Translations under genes and position numbers: made by a program
In this document: positions 22,302-31,763 of the stretch, piece after piece
How positions within the stretch are numbered: the stretch's first letter is position 1
How the letters are laid out: each line of letters begins with the position of its first letter
The notes under the pieces: model-generated
What the model saw: the letters and a program-made list of their open reading frames with translations, nothing else
Database searches by the model: none
What the model was told of the DNA's origin: nothing
Origin: Clostridiaceae bacterium BL-3
GTDB lineage: Bacteria > Bacillota > Clostridia > Clostridiales > Clostridiaceae
Length of the DNA stretch: 64,000 bases
NCBI GenBank assembly: GCA_902809985.1
Contig: CADDXC010000002.1
Location: 372,001 to 436,000 of the forward strand
Reading direction: 5' to 3'

Positions 22302-25160
22302 TTGCTTGCTCCAGAAAATTTTACAAGAAAAAGCAGTGTAAAGCCAAGATTGACAGGATATATCAAACTTACTTCCACCAGGCAAAATGATAAAAATAAT
22401 AAATTTATGGAACCCAAAGGAGTGAGAACTTACAGGTTAGTTGTGAAAGTAAAACCTTCCGATAAAGTATTTGGACTTAAACTTGAGAATGTGCGGACGA
22501 GCAATAAATTATTTGTAAATGGAATTTTAAGGGGCTTCAGTGGAAACCCTGCTGAAAAAAATAATGGATACCATGCTGGAATGATTCCTTATGATACATA
22601 TTTTAATATTCAGGGAAGTAGAGCTGAAATAATTATCCAGTCTGCCAATTTTGGGTATCCTCTTAAGGGCACATTGTATAAAATATGCTTCGGACTTCAA
22701 AAAAATATCAGCTTCATGACTACTACCAATTCTTCCATTGAACTGGCGGGAACCATATTGATGTTTTTGCTTGCCGTTTATAGCTTGTATGTATATGCCG
22801 CATGGAAAAAGGACAAAAGTTTTTTATACCTTGGAATAAGCTTTCTGTCCTTTGCCGTCGACCTGCTTTTTAATGGAGAGAAACTGCTTGTACAGTTATT
22901 CCCGGTCATTCCATTTGAATTGGAATGTAAGATTAAGAAAATGGCAGTAATACTGACTATAGCATCTCTGGCCTGGATTGTAAGGGAATTCAACAAAAAC
23001 ATATTGTCAAAAATCACTGTCAAAGCTGTCAATGTGATAAGTATAGTTTATGTACTGGTAGTTTTAACTGTCAGCTATCCTGTGTACATGTACCTGGATT
23101 TACCCAAATATATAGTTATCACGGCGTTTCTGATCATGATAATTTTAAAACTTACGGTTATGAACATAAAGGATACCTGTGGTTCCATGAATAAAAAAGA
23201 AGCCGGCCTTTTTCTGGAGGCTATAATATGTATCAGTATTTGCCTGGTGAATAATTTTTTATATGAATTGAATCTGACAAGCACCAAACTTGTGGGTTCT
23301 GCAGCACTCTGCGGATCTATGGTACTTTTATTTACTATTTTATCCAATGGGTTTTTGAATGCCTATAAAAATATGGAAAAAATGTCAGGGGAGCTCATAG
23401 GAATGGATAAGGTGAAGAATGAGTTTATTGCCAGGACTTCTTATGAACTCAAAGCTCCCCTCTATGGAATAATCAACATAACTGAGACCATAATCAAAGA
23501 GAACAGCGGTTATATGAAAGATGAAAATGTCAAAGATATAATAATACTGAAAGATATGGCTTTGAAGCTGACAAATATCGTAAATGACACACTGGACATA
23601 ACTTTGCTGAAAAATGGACAGCTGAAGATAAGCATATGCACGGTGGATGTAAAAGTCTGTGCGAGTATAGTGGTGGAAAGCTACAAGTACATATTACAGA
23701 AGAAAAACATAAATATCATCAACAATATAAGGGAAGAGGTATTGGTAAAGGCAGATGAGAGCAGGATACAGCAGGTGATATTCAATCTGGTGGGCAATGC
23801 TGTAAAAAATATGGACAAAGGTACTATAAAGATAAGCTGCAGCAGAAAAGGTGACATGGTATATGTGTTGGTGGAGGATACAGGCCCAGGAATACCTGAG
23901 GACAAGCAGCATAAGGTTTTTATGCCCTATGAATCTTTGAATCCAGAGGGCATCGGGCTGGGTTTGTATATAACAAAACAGCTGGTGGAACTCATGAAGG
24001 GTGAAATATATCTGGACTGGTCGGAGAAGGGCAGGGGAAGCCGTTTTGTGTTTTCACTGCCGGTTTCAAAAGAAAAAAATGATGTCTATGAGGAGAACAG
24101 GAAGAGGAATGAAGAGTATTTCCACAGCCTGTCTTCTACAGATTATTCTGATACAGTACAGGGCAGAAAAAATGAAGGCACTATTTTGATAGTAGATGAT
24201 GAAATATTCAATGTACAGACGGCCCTCAACATATTTTACAGGGAAGGATATAATATTTTAACTGCACTCTCGGGAGAAGAGGCCTTGAAAAAAGTAGAAG
24301 ACAATAAAGTGGACCTGGTACTTCTTGATGTTATGATGCCGGGAATTTCCGGTATAGATGTATGCAGGAAGATCAGGGAAAAATACTCTCTTATAGAACT
24401 TCCCATACTCATATCCACCTTGAAAGACGTGAATTATGATCTGTTCCTGGGTTTTGAGGCAGGGGCCAATGATTTTATAACCAAGCCTTTTGAGGAAAGG
24501 GAAATCACTGCCAGGGTGAGGACACTGATTCAGCTGAAAAAATTCATGGAAGATGCGCTGAAAAATGAGATGGCTTTTCTTCAGGCACAGATAAAGCCGC
24601 ATTTTCTGTACAATACCATAAGCACCATAATTTCCTTTTGTTATACCGATGGAGAAAAGGCAGCGCAGCTCCTCACCGATTTCAGCAGATATCTCAGATT
24701 AAATTTTGATATAGACAATAAGATGATGCTTGTACCATTAAGGCATGAGCTTGAAATGGTGGATGCCTATATTAAAATAGGGAAGGCACGTTTTGGCGAC
24801 AAGGTTCACATCGAATATGACGTTGAGCATCAGATTATGGGAGAAAAAGTCCCCGTCCTCTGCATTCAGCCCTTAGTGGAAAATGCTGTAAAGCACGGCC
24901 TCCTGGGGAAAAGGGAAGGCGGAACCGTATATGTTTCTGCCAGTAAGGAAAAAAATACAATTCATATTTCAGTAAAGGACAACGGCATTGGCATGAATGA
25001 TGAGAAACTTGAGGAACTTAGAAATAGTGAAGTTTACAATAATGGGGTTGGTTTTTCAAATATCAGCAGGAGAATTAGAAAACTTCAAAAGGGAGATATA
25101 GATATACACAGTATTGAGGGAAAAGGAACAATTGTTGATATGTTTATTAAAAGTTTATGA
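22302..25160 (+). CDS. Hybrid sensor kinase: 7TM-DISM, degenerate HisKA, HATPase, REC, LytS-type kinase
   Basis: The open frame is 952 residues. It runs through an extracellular beta domain (to about 140), seven to eight transmembrane helices (about 145-355), a HisKA-like segment, an ATPase (NLVGNAVKN, DTGPGIPEDK, GIGLGLYITKQL), a receiver domain (Asp676 in LVLLDVMMPG), then a LytS-type kinase with His767 in IKPHFLYN and a second ATPase (VENAVKHG, DNGIGMND). The first H-box is TSYELKAPL: Tyr381 replaces the usual phospho-His, so kinase 1 should not autophosphorylate there. TTG 22302 is only the ORF boundary; the true start is uncertain. The response regulator gene starts 31 bases downstream. 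Confidence 0.85.
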   Translation: MLAPENFTRKSSVKPRLTGYIKLTSTRQNDKNNKFMEPKGVRTYRLVVKVKPSDKVFGLKLENVRTSNKLFVNGILRGFSGNPAEKNNGYHAGMIPYDTYFNIQGSRAEIIIQSANFGYPLKGTLYKICFGLQKNISFMTTTNSSIELAGTILMFLLAVYSLYVYAAWKKDKSFLYLGISFLSFAVDLLFNGEKLLVQLFPVIPFELECKIKKMAVILTIASLAWIVREFNKNILSKITVKAVNVISIVYVLVVLTVSYPVYMYLDLPKYIVITAFLIMIILKLTVMNIKDTCGSMNKKEAGLFLEAIICISICLVNNFLYELNLTSTKLVGSAALCGSMVLLFTILSNGFLNAYKNMEKMSGELIGMDKVKNEFIARTSYELKAPLYGIINITETIIKENSGYMKDENVKDIIILKDMALKLTNIVNDTLDITLLKNGQLKISICTVDVKVCASIVVESYKYILQKKNINIINNIREEVLVKADESRIQQVIFNLVGNAVKNMDKGTIKISCSRKGDMVYVLVEDTGPGIPEDKQHKVFMPYESLNPEGIGLGLYITKQLVELMKGEIYLDWSEKGRGSRFVFSLPVSKEKNDVYEENRKRNEEYFHSLSSTDYSDTVQGRKNEGTILIVDDEIFNVQTALNIFYREGYNILTALSGEEALKKVEDNKVDLVLLDVMMPGISGIDVCRKIREKYSLIELPILISTLKDVNYDLFLGFEAGANDFITKPFEEREITARVRTLIQLKKFMEDALKNEMAFLQAQIKPHFLYNTISTIISFCYTDGEKAAQLLTDFSRYLRLNFDIDNKMMLVPLRHELEMVDAYIKIGKARFGDKVHIEYDVEHQIMGEKVPVLCIQPLVENAVKHGLLGKREGGTVYVSASKEKNTIHISVKDNGIGMNDEKLEELRNSEVYNNGVGFSNISRRIRKLQKGDIDIHSIEGKGTIVDMFIKSL

Positions 25161-25191
25161 ATAATTTATATGTCTTGCGGGGGGATAATTG

Positions 25192-26313
25192 ATGAGAACT
25201 GTAATTGTAGAGGATGAAAGGCCTATACTGGAGCTGATGAAGCTGGTTATCGGCAGAAACAGGCATCTTGAAATAGTGGGGCAGTACACTGATTCCAGGG
25301 AGGCCATGGAAGGTATACCGGGACTTTTGCCGGATGTTGTTTTTGTAGATGTGGAGATGCCCTTTATGGATGGCATTGAACTTTCGAGAAAAATAAAAAA
25401 TTTCAATGAAGATATCCAGATAGTTTTTGTAACCGCCTATGAAAAATATGCTCTGGATGCATTTAAGGTAGATGCGGTAAACTATATTTTAAAACCCATT
25501 ACGGAAGAGGATTTAAATGCAACAGTAGACAGGCTTCTTAAAAACCGGCATGCAGCAGTGAAAAGCTCTGAAGATGACAAAAAGAACAAAATGTTTATTT
25601 TGGGATCCTTCAGGGTATACGGCAGTTCCGGAAGGGAAATCACCAGATGGTCCACTTCAAAGGTACAGGAGCTGTTTGCATATTTTGTACATAAGAAGGG
25701 AAAGTGCACAAGTAAATGGGAGCTTTGTGACATACTCTGGCCCAAATTCCATTCTAAAAAAGCTGAACACAACCTGTACAGTACCATATACAGGTTAAAA
25801 ACTGTCCTCAATAAAGCAGAAATAGAAAATACAGTATACTGTGAAAATGGAAAATATGGAATGGATTTTGAAAGTTTTTACTGTGACAGCTGGGAATTCG
25901 AAAGTTTTATTGAAAATAATTCCTCGGTTGATGACAGGAATATAGGTGACTGGGAAAAAAATACGGCACTTTATAAGGGAGTGCTTTTTGGAAATGACGA
26001 TTATCTATGGGATATGGAACTAAATGAAAAACTGGTGAGATACTATTCCCTAAGCATCAAAAATATAGCCAGATATTATATGAAGATGAAAATTTACAGT
26101 AAATCAGAGGAATATTTGAAAAAGGCAATTGCGGCAAATTCTTTTGACGAGGAGGCCCATGATCTCATGATGCAGATTTATTTTTATATGGGAAATAAGA
26201 CAGCTCTGGTAAGACACTATAAAAAATTAAGTGATTTGTTCCAGAAGGAGCTCCACATAAAGCCTAAAGAATCAACCTTGAAGCTCTATAAAAGTCTGCT
26301 TATAAAATTGTAG
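25192..26313 (+). CDS. Response regulator, REC-wHTH-BTAD (SARP-like)
   Basis: A 373-residue regulator. The receiver domain (1-115) has acidic pocket residues VEDE, phospho-Asp53 in VFVDVEMP, Thr in VTAYEKYALDAF and Lys in ILKPI. A winged helix (about 128-230) includes STSKVQELFAYFVHKKGK and EHNLYSTIYRLKTVL. The rest is a BTAD helical-repeat domain (YKGVLFGNDDYLWDMELNEK, ending in LQKELHIKPKESTLKLYK-like sequence). The combination of winged helix and BTAD is that of SARP activators, which bind heptamer repeats spaced 11 bp. Four such repeats lie 120 bases past its end, at 26434-26473. ATG 25192 follows a G-rich ribosome site. Confidence 0.9.
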   Translation: MRTVIVEDERPILELMKLVIGRNRHLEIVGQYTDSREAMEGIPGLLPDVVFVDVEMPFMDGIELSRKIKNFNEDIQIVFVTAYEKYALDAFKVDAVNYILKPITEEDLNATVDRLLKNRHAAVKSSEDDKKNKMFILGSFRVYGSSGREITRWSTSKVQELFAYFVHKKGKCTSKWELCDILWPKFHSKKAEHNLYSTIYRLKTVLNKAEIENTVYCENGKYGMDFESFYCDSWEFESFIENNSSVDDRNIGDWEKNTALYKGVLFGNDDYLWDMELNEKLVRYYSLSIKNIARYYMKMKIYSKSEEYLKKAIAANSFDEEAHDLMMQIYFYMGNKTALVRHYKKLSDLFQKELHIKPKESTLKLYKSLLIKL

Positions 26314-26648
26314 GAAGTTCAAATCACAATCTGAATGAAGTTAAAGGTCAAAGCACTTTTAACTATAATTTTACACTGCAAGTAATTTATTAAAAAAGAT
26401 GGCAGATCTTTTAAACCGGGAGCTCCCATCTTTTTTGTGAGTAATTTGTGAGTGATTTGTGAAGTTTATGTGACAAGAATAGAGTATTATTAAAAAGATA
26501 AAGTAAAAATGAATACTAATTAGTATCTGTTCTTACTTTATAGGGCTCTTTGAACAATAAAGCAGTAAAGTTATAAAATCATAATCCAAAAAACTTTATT
26601 TTTATTATTGTAAGGGTCTATATTTTTATTTCAGAAAGGAGGGAGAAA
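26314..26648 (+). promoter_or_regulatory. Adhesin promoter region with four 11-bp-phased heptamers
   Basis: This gene-free interval begins with a terminator (26393-26437). Then come TTTGTGA at 26434-26440, 26445-26451 and 26456-26462, and TATGTGA at 26467-26473, all exactly 11 bases apart. A TATTAT -10-type box at 26485-26490 starts 11 bases after the last repeat. The implied 5' untranslated region is about 150 bases and holds the palindrome ATACTAATTAGTAT (about 26513-26526). AGAAAGGAGGG precedes ATG 26649. This layout fits direct activation by the SARP-like regulator just upstream. Confidence 0.65.
26393..26437 (+). terminator. Intrinsic terminator of the kinase-regulator operon
   Basis: AAAAAGATGG pairs with CCATCTTTTT across a 23-base loop, with a T run. 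Its 3' end overlaps the first TTTGTGA repeat. Confidence 0.65.
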
Positions 26649-29600
26649 ATGAAAAAGAAAAAATTTTCATCAATTGCAGTGGCAATATTGTTTGTGCTGC
26701 AGATATTTTCATCATTTGGCCCCATAGGAAGTGTAAAGGCAGATGAAAGCTCAAATCCGGCAGCTCCTGTAGATCTTACAGGTACATTTAAATTTATAAC
26801 CGGAGTCACCCTTACAGACGAAAAGGGAAATGATATCAGTAAAGCAGAAAATGTGGACAAAAGTTCGGCAGTTAATGTAAACTATAAATTCTTAATCCCG
26901 GGAGGTACAATTGTAAATAAGGGGGATACCTACAAACTGCAGCTTCCGGAGCAGATTAAGATCTCAAGTGAACAGACAGAGGGCATTAAAGATTCTAACG
27001 GCAATACAATAGCAATTCTGGATGTAGATACATCAGATAAGGCATTGATTACTTTCAATGGCACAGCAGCTTCTGATTCTGATGTAATTGGCAGTTTTGC
27101 CATATCCGCCGGATTCGATGAAGATAAAGTGGGAACAGAAAATCCTGCATCCATTGATTTTAAAATTGATGGACAAAGTCCTGTGACGGTGAATTTCAAG
27201 CAGGATACGTCATCAGAGGATACTAGCTCTTCCAGCACAATTGGGCAGACAGTTTCTCCAGGTGATGTTTCAGCATCTGCCGATACAACTACTGGCAGTG
27301 ATATCACAGATTCATTTCATTTTATTACGGGATTCAGCGGCTTGACTGACAAGGATGGCAATAAATTGGATGATGATGTTGATGTCCCTAAAGATTCAGA
27401 AGTCCATGTTAATTATACATGGGGAATTCCTGATGATGTAACTGTTACTGCTGGTGATTATTATGATATTTCAATACCAAAACAAATTGAGATTACAAGT
27501 GCATCTTTGCCTGGTCAAATTGATTATGGTGGAAATACACTGGCTGATATCTCTGTAGAAACTGGAAATGTAGTCAGATTTACATTTACAGATGCTGTAA
27601 ATAGCTATAAAGGTGTTACTGGAGGACTTTCTGCAGCCTGCTATTTTAACAAGGATGAAATAGGGACAAATAACCCGGTTCCAATTGAATTTACCGTTCC
27701 TGGTGTGGGAAGTACTACTGTAAATATAGACTTTGACCAGCCATCACCAACAATTGTAAAAAGTGGGCATTATGATCCAGCAACTGATGAAATCACATGG
27801 ACAATAACAGTAAACAAGGAAAATGTCAATGTGGCCAATGCTGTAGTGGAAGATACCATTAATAAAAATGAAGGACAAAAATTTGTCAGCGGCTCTATTA
27901 CTATTCAAGATGGTAATGATTCACCTCAAAGTGTACCTGACGTAAATGCATATACTGATACAGACGGAGTTGAAAAGTTGACTTTTAACTTGGTCAATAT
28001 AACAAAGCAGCAGATTATAACTTTCAAGACCAGTATACATGATGATCTGGCTGCTAAAGGTCAGGGTACGTATACTTATAGTAATGAAGCTACTTTAAAA
28101 TATGGAGAAGATATTAATAATCCTATTATTTTGCCTTCTTTACCTGCTACAGTGTCTGTACCTGTAAAACTGATAAGTAAAACTGGAACTTACGACGAAG
28201 CTAATAAGAAAATTAACTGGACAATCACTGTAAATGAAAGTGGAAGGACAATTGACAATGCAGTGGTCACTGATACTATTCCCGCCGGGCTGAAACTGGA
28301 TCCCGAAACTATAAAAGTAGGAGATACCTCTGAGAGTGCTGATGCTGCTGCACCTACAACAGTTTCTTATACTTTTACGGATTATGCAACTGAAAGTACA
28401 TTTAGTCATAGCCTGGGGAAAATAACGGGCCCCAGGGTTATTAAATTTTCGACTGCTGTAAATCCGGAAGTCTACAATCACAATAACGAAAAGGACAATC
28501 AATATATTAACACTGCCTATATAAACGGAAGCGGTATATTGGATGAGAGTGGTACTGGAAAAGGAACTCCCGGTACTGGTACTGTTCCTGTACCCACCAG
28601 TATCATCAGCAAAAGCGGGTCATATGATGCATCCAGCGGTATTATTACCTGGACAATTACTATAAATGGTGATAAGACGACTGTTCCTGCCGGTGCAGTT
28701 GTTACGGACACTATTCCTGTAGATCAGACTTATGTATCTGGTTCTGCAAGTATAGATGATAGTTCAAATGGAGCGTTTACTGCATTATCGGATAATCAGA
28801 TTATTTATACCTTTACTAGCGATTTTAATAAAACTTATAATATAACCTTTAAGACGCAGGTAGTTGAAAAGGGTGATTATCAGGCAAATTCCAGTAAAAA
28901 ATATACTAATGCTGCCAACATTAAAGTGCCCGGTGTAATAGACGAAAATGCCAATGGATCTGTAGATGTAAAAAGTAATGTAATTGACAAATCAGGTGCA
29001 GGATATGATTATAACTCTAAACTGATAACCTGGAAAATACTGATAAATGATAATAAGATGTCTGTAACCGGTGCTGTTGTAACTGATAATATTCCAAAGG
29101 GTTTGAAGTATGTTTCTGGTTCTGCAAAAATAATAGACGGAAATTATTCAGGAGATCTAGACAGTGCAACTCCCAGCACTTCTGCGGGGGGAAGTTTTAA
29201 TGAACCGCAGCCAATTGATGACAGTTCAGCAGGAAAAATTGGGGATTCCGGAAATAATGGAACTCTCACTTATAAATTTCCCGATTCTTCCAATAGTAAT
29301 ACCTATACTATAATGTTTCAGACGGAGCTTGTAGATTTAAGTATTTTTACTACTCCGGGAAATCCTGAGGTAACAAATAGTGCTTATATAATTGGAGAGG
29401 GAATATATGGCACAGTAACGGATTCAGGCAGTCAAACCATTAGCAATCCGATAGTCACTAAAACTGCCGATCATCCTGATGGTAAGTCCTATATTAACTG
29501 GACATTGGACATAGCTCCCAATAATGCTGTAGATTTGTCCAATGCAATTATAAGTGATACTTTACAGGAAGGACTGTCATTAAATACGGATTCCGTAGAA

Positions 29601-30722
29601 TTATATAATGCTACGGTAAATTCTTCTGATGGAACTCTCAGTCCAATTGGAGATAAGATAAAGCTTACCAAGGATAACGTGAAGTATGATCCTGATACCA
29701 GGTTATTTGAATTTACTTTCGCGGATGATTCCGATAATAAGCCTTTTGTACTTAAATTTGTAACCAATGTTACTGAAAATGGTACCTATGCGAATTCTGT
29801 TACATTTAAGGGAAAGACTTATAATTCCACAAATGATTCTGGATATGTAAAGTATGTCAGCGGAAGTGTCTGGGTAACTGGCACACCGGGAAGCATCAAA
29901 ATTGTAAAGTCCGATAGTGATAATTCCCAGCCGTTAAGCGGGGCAGTATTCCAACTTCTGGATCAGTACGGAAACGTCAAGGCAACTTCTTCAGCTACAG
30001 TAAATGATGGTTCTGTTGTTTTTGATGGACTTTTGTATGACACAGATTATTATATTAAAGAAATAACGGCTCCTACAGGTTATAACCTCAATAGTACGGA
30101 ATATAAATTCCAGCTTGATAAAACTAATCAAGGTAGTTATAACTCTCAAGATAATTTGTTTACATTTACTAGTAGTGATAATAATCAAGTAAATTGTACT
30201 TACAAAGATACAGTCATCAAGGGCAATATACAGTTCACCAAAACTGGAGAAGATGCAGATGCAGCCGGATTAAACGGAGCAGTATTTGGGCTGTATAAAG
30301 ATTCAAGTTGCAATGATGCTGTTAAAGATTCTCAGGGCAAGAGTGTAACTGCAGCTAGCGAAGAGAATGGACGTGTTACATTTTCTAATGTTCCATATGG
30401 TACCTATTATATAAAAGAGATCGCTCCGCCAACAGGTTACAATCCTTCTGATAAGGTACTGACTGCGGCTATAGGAGATAATGACAATGGAAAGACTGTA
30501 GATGCTGTGTATAATGATGCAGATGGAAATCCTTCAAGTGTACTTTTCGACAACAAGATAAGGGGAAACATACAGTTCAAAAAGACAGATCAGAGTGGAA
30601 ATCCTCTTAAAGGTGCGGTATTCACACTTTACAGAATTGGTGATGACGGTAAAACTCTTACAGCGGTGAAGGATGCTGACGGCAAGGATTTGACTGCAGC
30701 AAGCGGTGCAGATGATGCATAG
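26649..30722 (+). CDS. Giant Cna-type LPXTG adhesin, N-terminal 1357 residues before the first UAG
   Basis: The start ATG follows AGAAAGGAGGG. Residues 1-33 are a signal peptide (FSSIAVAILFVLQIFSS). Two related adhesin domains follow at about 48-175 and 220-360; they share FKFITG/FHFITG starts and a LPEQIKI/IPKQIEI strand. Then come five collagen-binding-type repeats at about 370, 509, 653, 779 and 937, each beginning like ISKTGTYDEANKKINWTITV and containing A-V-V-x-D-T-I-P. CnaB domains begin at about 1081, 1192 and 1306, with isopeptide signatures such as YYIKEITAPTGYN. The third CnaB is cut by UAG at codon 1358. The complete product, if read on, would be surface-anchored by sortase. Confidence 0.85.
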   Translation: MKKKKFSSIAVAILFVLQIFSSFGPIGSVKADESSNPAAPVDLTGTFKFITGVTLTDEKGNDISKAENVDKSSAVNVNYKFLIPGGTIVNKGDTYKLQLPEQIKISSEQTEGIKDSNGNTIAILDVDTSDKALITFNGTAASDSDVIGSFAISAGFDEDKVGTENPASIDFKIDGQSPVTVNFKQDTSSEDTSSSSTIGQTVSPGDVSASADTTTGSDITDSFHFITGFSGLTDKDGNKLDDDVDVPKDSEVHVNYTWGIPDDVTVTAGDYYDISIPKQIEITSASLPGQIDYGGNTLADISVETGNVVRFTFTDAVNSYKGVTGGLSAACYFNKDEIGTNNPVPIEFTVPGVGSTTVNIDFDQPSPTIVKSGHYDPATDEITWTITVNKENVNVANAVVEDTINKNEGQKFVSGSITIQDGNDSPQSVPDVNAYTDTDGVEKLTFNLVNITKQQIITFKTSIHDDLAAKGQGTYTYSNEATLKYGEDINNPIILPSLPATVSVPVKLISKTGTYDEANKKINWTITVNESGRTIDNAVVTDTIPAGLKLDPETIKVGDTSESADAAAPTTVSYTFTDYATESTFSHSLGKITGPRVIKFSTAVNPEVYNHNNEKDNQYINTAYINGSGILDESGTGKGTPGTGTVPVPTSIISKSGSYDASSGIITWTITINGDKTTVPAGAVVTDTIPVDQTYVSGSASIDDSSNGAFTALSDNQIIYTFTSDFNKTYNITFKTQVVEKGDYQANSSKKYTNAANIKVPGVIDENANGSVDVKSNVIDKSGAGYDYNSKLITWKILINDNKMSVTGAVVTDNIPKGLKYVSGSAKIIDGNYSGDLDSATPSTSAGGSFNEPQPIDDSSAGKIGDSGNNGTLTYKFPDSSNSNTYTIMFQTELVDLSIFTTPGNPEVTNSAYIIGEGIYGTVTDSGSQTISNPIVTKTADHPDGKSYINWTLDIAPNNAVDLSNAIISDTLQEGLSLNTDSVELYNATVNSSDGTLSPIGDKIKLTKDNVKYDPDTRLFEFTFADDSDNKPFVLKFVTNVTENGTYANSVTFKGKTYNSTNDSGYVKYVSGSVWVTGTPGSIKIVKSDSDNSQPLSGAVFQLLDQYGNVKATSSATVNDGSVVFDGLLYDTDYYIKEITAPTGYNLNSTEYKFQLDKTNQGSYNSQDNLFTFTSSDNNQVNCTYKDTVIKGNIQFTKTGEDADAAGLNGAVFGLYKDSSCNDAVKDSQGKSVTAASEENGRVTFSNVPYGTYYIKEIAPPTGYNPSDKVLTAAIGDNDNGKTVDAVYNDADGNPSSVLFDNKIRGNIQFKKTDQSGNPLKGAVFTLYRIGDDGKTLTAVKDADGKDLTAASGADDA

Positions 30723-31763
30723 GGTGCAGCTGTTACAACTGGCAATGTGATATTTAAAAATATCGAGTATGGCAGCTATGTAATAAAGGAAACTGAAGCA
30801 CCTTCAGGATATTACCTTTCATCTAAAGTGCTGGATGCAAGTATAACTGCTGATGGAAGCACTGTATATGCAAGACCTGAAGGAGATACGGGAACGGGTG
30901 TATACAGCCTTTCCGACACCAGAATCACTGGCGGCGGCAGTGTAGGTATCTAGGGAACCATAAGTCTTAAGAAAACTGACGATGGCGGAAATGCTTTGAG
31001 CGGTGCGGTGTTTACACTCTATAATGCCAGCGGAAATCCGGTTCAGACTGCCACTACAGATGCCGGCGGAACTGCCCAGTTTACCAAAGTACAGCCGGGG
31101 AAATACACTGTGAAGGAAACCACAGCTCCTGCAGGATATGTGCTTTCTTCCCAGGTAATTCCTGTGGAAATAAACATGAGCAAGACCTATGACATCGGAA
31201 CTGTGAAAGATACTAAAAATGCAGCCTCCATTGAAGTGAAGAAGACAGATGCCAGCGGAAATCCACTCAGCGGAGCCAAATTCACACTGTACAACAGCGG
31301 TGTGGAAACGGCCTCGGCAGTCAGCGGGCAGGACGGAATTGCAAGATTTGACAATGTGGTTTATGGAAGCTACACTATCAAAGAGACAGCGGCACCTGCC
31401 GGATATGATTTGAACGGGAAGACATTGAGTGTCAATGTGGATTCTTCGAAGACATATCAGTTTACCGTAGTGGATGAAAAGGGAACCCCGAATCCGAATA
31501 ATCCGGGAGGGACCCCGAATCCGAACAATCCAGGTGGAACTCCAACCCCGAACAATCCGGGAGGGACCCCGAATCCGAACAATCCGGGAGGAACTCCTAA
31601 TCCCAGCAATCCAGGCGGAACTCCGTCTGAAAATATTTCCAAGGAACTTCCTAAAACGGGGAGTATGGTAGATACTGCAGTACTGCTGGTAATTGGAATG
31701 ATGGCAGTTCTTGCAGGGATCTGGATGATGATGAGAAGTAAAAGATCAGAAAAAAACATCTAG
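30723..31763 (+). pseudogene. Adhesin, C-terminal continuation in the same frame, with a second UAG
   Basis: This part continues codon for codon after UAG 1358 (30720-30722). Residues after it complete CnaB domain 3 (VIKETEAPSGYYL). A second UAG is codon 1435 (30951-30953), at the junction before CnaB 4 (SLKKTDDGGNALSGAVFTLY). CnaB 5 follows (VKKTDASGNPLSGAKFTLY), then a Pro-Asn-Gly linker, LPKTG (codons 1667-1671), a hydrophobic helix and a basic tail. Neither UAG is accompanied by a frameshift. Both could arise from CAG by one C-to-T change. The DNA here looks richer in GC than the earlier repeats. The fragments have no convincing start sites of their own. Confidence 0.7.
31486..31622 (+). 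repeat. Tandem repeat encoding the Pro-Asn-Gly wall-spanning linker
   Basis: Six imperfect 24-base units encode GTPNPNNPGG-like octads just before LPKTG. It is a coding repeat, expected to span the cell wall. Such arrays vary in unit number by slippage or recombination. Confidence 0.75.

Noticed and set aside
30720-30953. UAG codons read as pyrrolysine
   Set aside because: Pyrrolysine use is known from methylamine methyltransferases and needs pylS/pylT, none of which is visible. Simple C-to-T change from CAG explains both codons more economically.
31486-31622. Possible CRISPR-like array
   Set aside because: The 24-base units are in frame and encode the Pro-Asn-Gly linker, without spacers of unrelated sequence.
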